From JALOOE01 sp964423545 (lineage in GTDB: Bacteria; Chloroflexota; Anaerolineae; CG2-30-64-16): DNA of 6,032 nt. The stretch lies in contig CAYRFV010000319.1 in the NCBI GenBank assembly GCA_964423545.1, positions 1 through 6,032 on the forward strand, given 5' to 3'. The notes under the pieces are model-generated. The model had not been told where the DNA came from. It searched no databases and saw nothing but the letters and a program-made list of their open reading frames with translations. Shown piece by piece: positions 5,381-6,032 of the stretch; position 1 is the first letter of the stretch, and every line of letters begins with the position of its first letter. A program made the position numbers and the translations under genes.

Positions 5381-5409
5381 AGTTTACCGGATGGCTTTGG
5401 GTTGTGCAA
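5381..5409 (-). promoter_or_regulatory. Candidate promoter for the ATP-grasp gene
   Basis: On the minus strand TTGCAC (5404-5409) is followed after 17 bp by TAAACT (5381-5386). The spacing and the -10 box are the same as in the panB promoter candidate, including the extended octamer GTAAACTG. Transcription would start near 5374, about 40 nt before the ATG. Motif evidence only. Confidence 0.45.
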
Positions 5410-5430
5410 GTCGCAGGGTCTATGGTAGAG
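5397..5430 (+). promoter_or_regulatory. Candidate promoter for the thioesterase gene
   Basis: Two overlapping weak possibilities exist: TTGGGT (5397-5402), 18 bp, TATGGT (5421-5426), or TTGTGC (5402-5407), 17 bp, TAGAGT (5425-5430). Both would give a leader of about 75-80 nt that contains a small GC hairpin (CCCGG-AACG-CCGGG, 5463-5476). The -35 boxes overlap the promoter candidate of the divergent ATP-grasp gene, so the two could compete. Confidence 0.35.
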
Positions 5431-5511
5431 TGCGGGTCAACCACTGAGCGGCACGGGGCCGGCCCGGAACGCCGGGTCGTTGCCGCCACTCCGCCGAGGT
5501 TAGCTCCAGCC

Positions 5512-5976
5512 ATGTGCGAACTGCCGCATAACCGAACCGCCCCTGACCCCAGGCCGAGCGTCGAGACACGCTTTCGTGTCCGCTTCTACGAGACGGACCA
5601 GATGGGCGTCGTGCATCACGCATCGTACATCACCTGGTTCGAGGAGGGGCGCAGCGCTTTCACGCGCGCCATCGGCTGCCCGTATTCGCAGCTCGAGCGG
5701 GAGGGGTTCTCGCTGGCCGTCGCAGAGGTCAATGCGCGCTATCACCGGCCGGCGGTATACGACGATGAAGTGCGCGTGATCACCTGCCTGGAACAGGTGC
5801 AGAGTCGCGGGATGACGTTCAGCTACGAGATCCGCCGCATCGCCGACGGCGCGCTGTTAGTCAGCGGCACGACGAAACACATCTCCGTGGATCGCCGCGG
5901 GCAGGTGATCCGGATACCGCCGGAGATACGCGAGCGGCTGCTGGAGGGGATCAAGCGACTGGACGCCCGCCGCTAG
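5512..5976 (+). CDS. YbgC/4HBT-type acyl-CoA thioesterase
   Basis: A 154-residue single hotdog-fold thioesterase, likely a cytosolic oligomer hydrolysing acyl-CoA or hydroxybenzoyl-CoA type thioesters; the substrate is not determinable here. The diagnostic segment VRFYETDQMGVVHHASYITWFEEGR (23-47) holds the catalytic Asp29 and the conserved Gly32, His35, Tyr39 and Glu44 pattern of the YbgC/4-hydroxybenzoyl-CoA thioesterase family. The rest follows the fold: FSLAVAEVNARYHRPAVYDDEVRV (66-89), FSYEIRR (103-109) and LLVSGTTKHISVD (115-127). ATG 5512 is chosen because the domain begins about residue 17 and upstream codons look non-coding. The ribosome binding site is poor (GAGG 12 bases upstream), so the start is less certain than the gene. 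It is divergent from the ATP-grasp ligase. The stop is TAG at 5974-5976, and no downstream gene is visible before the window ends. Confidence 0.9.
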   Translation: MCELPHNRTAPDPRPSVETRFRVRFYETDQMGVVHHASYITWFEEGRSAFTRAIGCPYSQLEREGFSLAVAEVNARYHRPAVYDDEVRVITCLEQVQSRGMTFSYEIRRIADGALLVSGTTKHISVDRRGQVIRIPPEIRERLLEGIKRLDARR

Positions 5977-5995
5977 AGCACCGGTCAAGTAATCC

Positions 5996-6019
5996 GCCGC
6001 GGGCGACCCAGGTCGCGGC
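5996..6019. repeat. Short inverted repeat downstream of the thioesterase
   Basis: GCGAC, CCAG, GTCGC form a 5-bp stem with a 4-base loop inside a GC-rich stretch about 26 bp after the stop codon. There is no T-run within the visible bases. It could be a terminator stem or the edge of an interspersed hairpin repeat cut off by the window end. Confidence 0.25.
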
Positions 6020-6032
6020 AACCCTTGCGAAG

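Overview
The window is GC-rich bacterial DNA with mostly housekeeping-type metabolic genes, strong Shine-Dalgarno sites and short intergenic gaps. The protein set (a PanB homologue, a small metal-dependent amidohydrolase, an ATP-grasp ligase, an all-alpha NTP pyrophosphatase and a hotdog thioesterase) and the palindrome-rich repeats would fit a Chloroflexota-like or similar GC-rich environmental bacterium. That placement is an inference from general style, not from a marker gene. A run of 10 Ns at 2657-2666 shows that this is a scaffolded draft or metagenomic assembly.

Left block (27-2268, minus strand): a probable two-gene unit in which panB is transcribed first, followed 88 bp later by a 430-residue conserved-looking protein that I cannot assign. 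A good candidate promoter (TTGCCA, 17 bp, TAAACT) lies about 100 bp upstream of panB. The leader of the unknown gene places its Shine-Dalgarno sequence in the loop of a perfect 7-bp hairpin that directly abuts the start codon.

Middle (2502-3266, plus strand): an amidohydrolase-2 family gene, divergent from panB, with its own TTGACA-type promoter and an in-frame assembly gap.

Right-centre block (3290-5333, minus strand): an ATP-grasp ligase, then a 45-bp tandem repeat array of six palindromic units, then a MazG/HisE-like NTP pyrophosphohydrolase starting at GTG, then a small overlapping ORF. The array fills almost the whole gap between the two larger genes and ends about 17 bp before the pyrophosphatase start codon.

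Right end (5512-5976, plus strand): a YbgC/4HBT-type acyl-CoA thioesterase divergent from the ATP-grasp gene, with overlapping divergent promoter candidates in the 178-bp gap.

No phage, transposase, CRISPR, tRNA or rRNA signal is visible. The most unusual items are the palindromic 45-bp array with its alternative hairpins, the loop-presented ribosome binding site, and the unassigned panB partner gene with a PanB that departs from the usual C-terminal motif.
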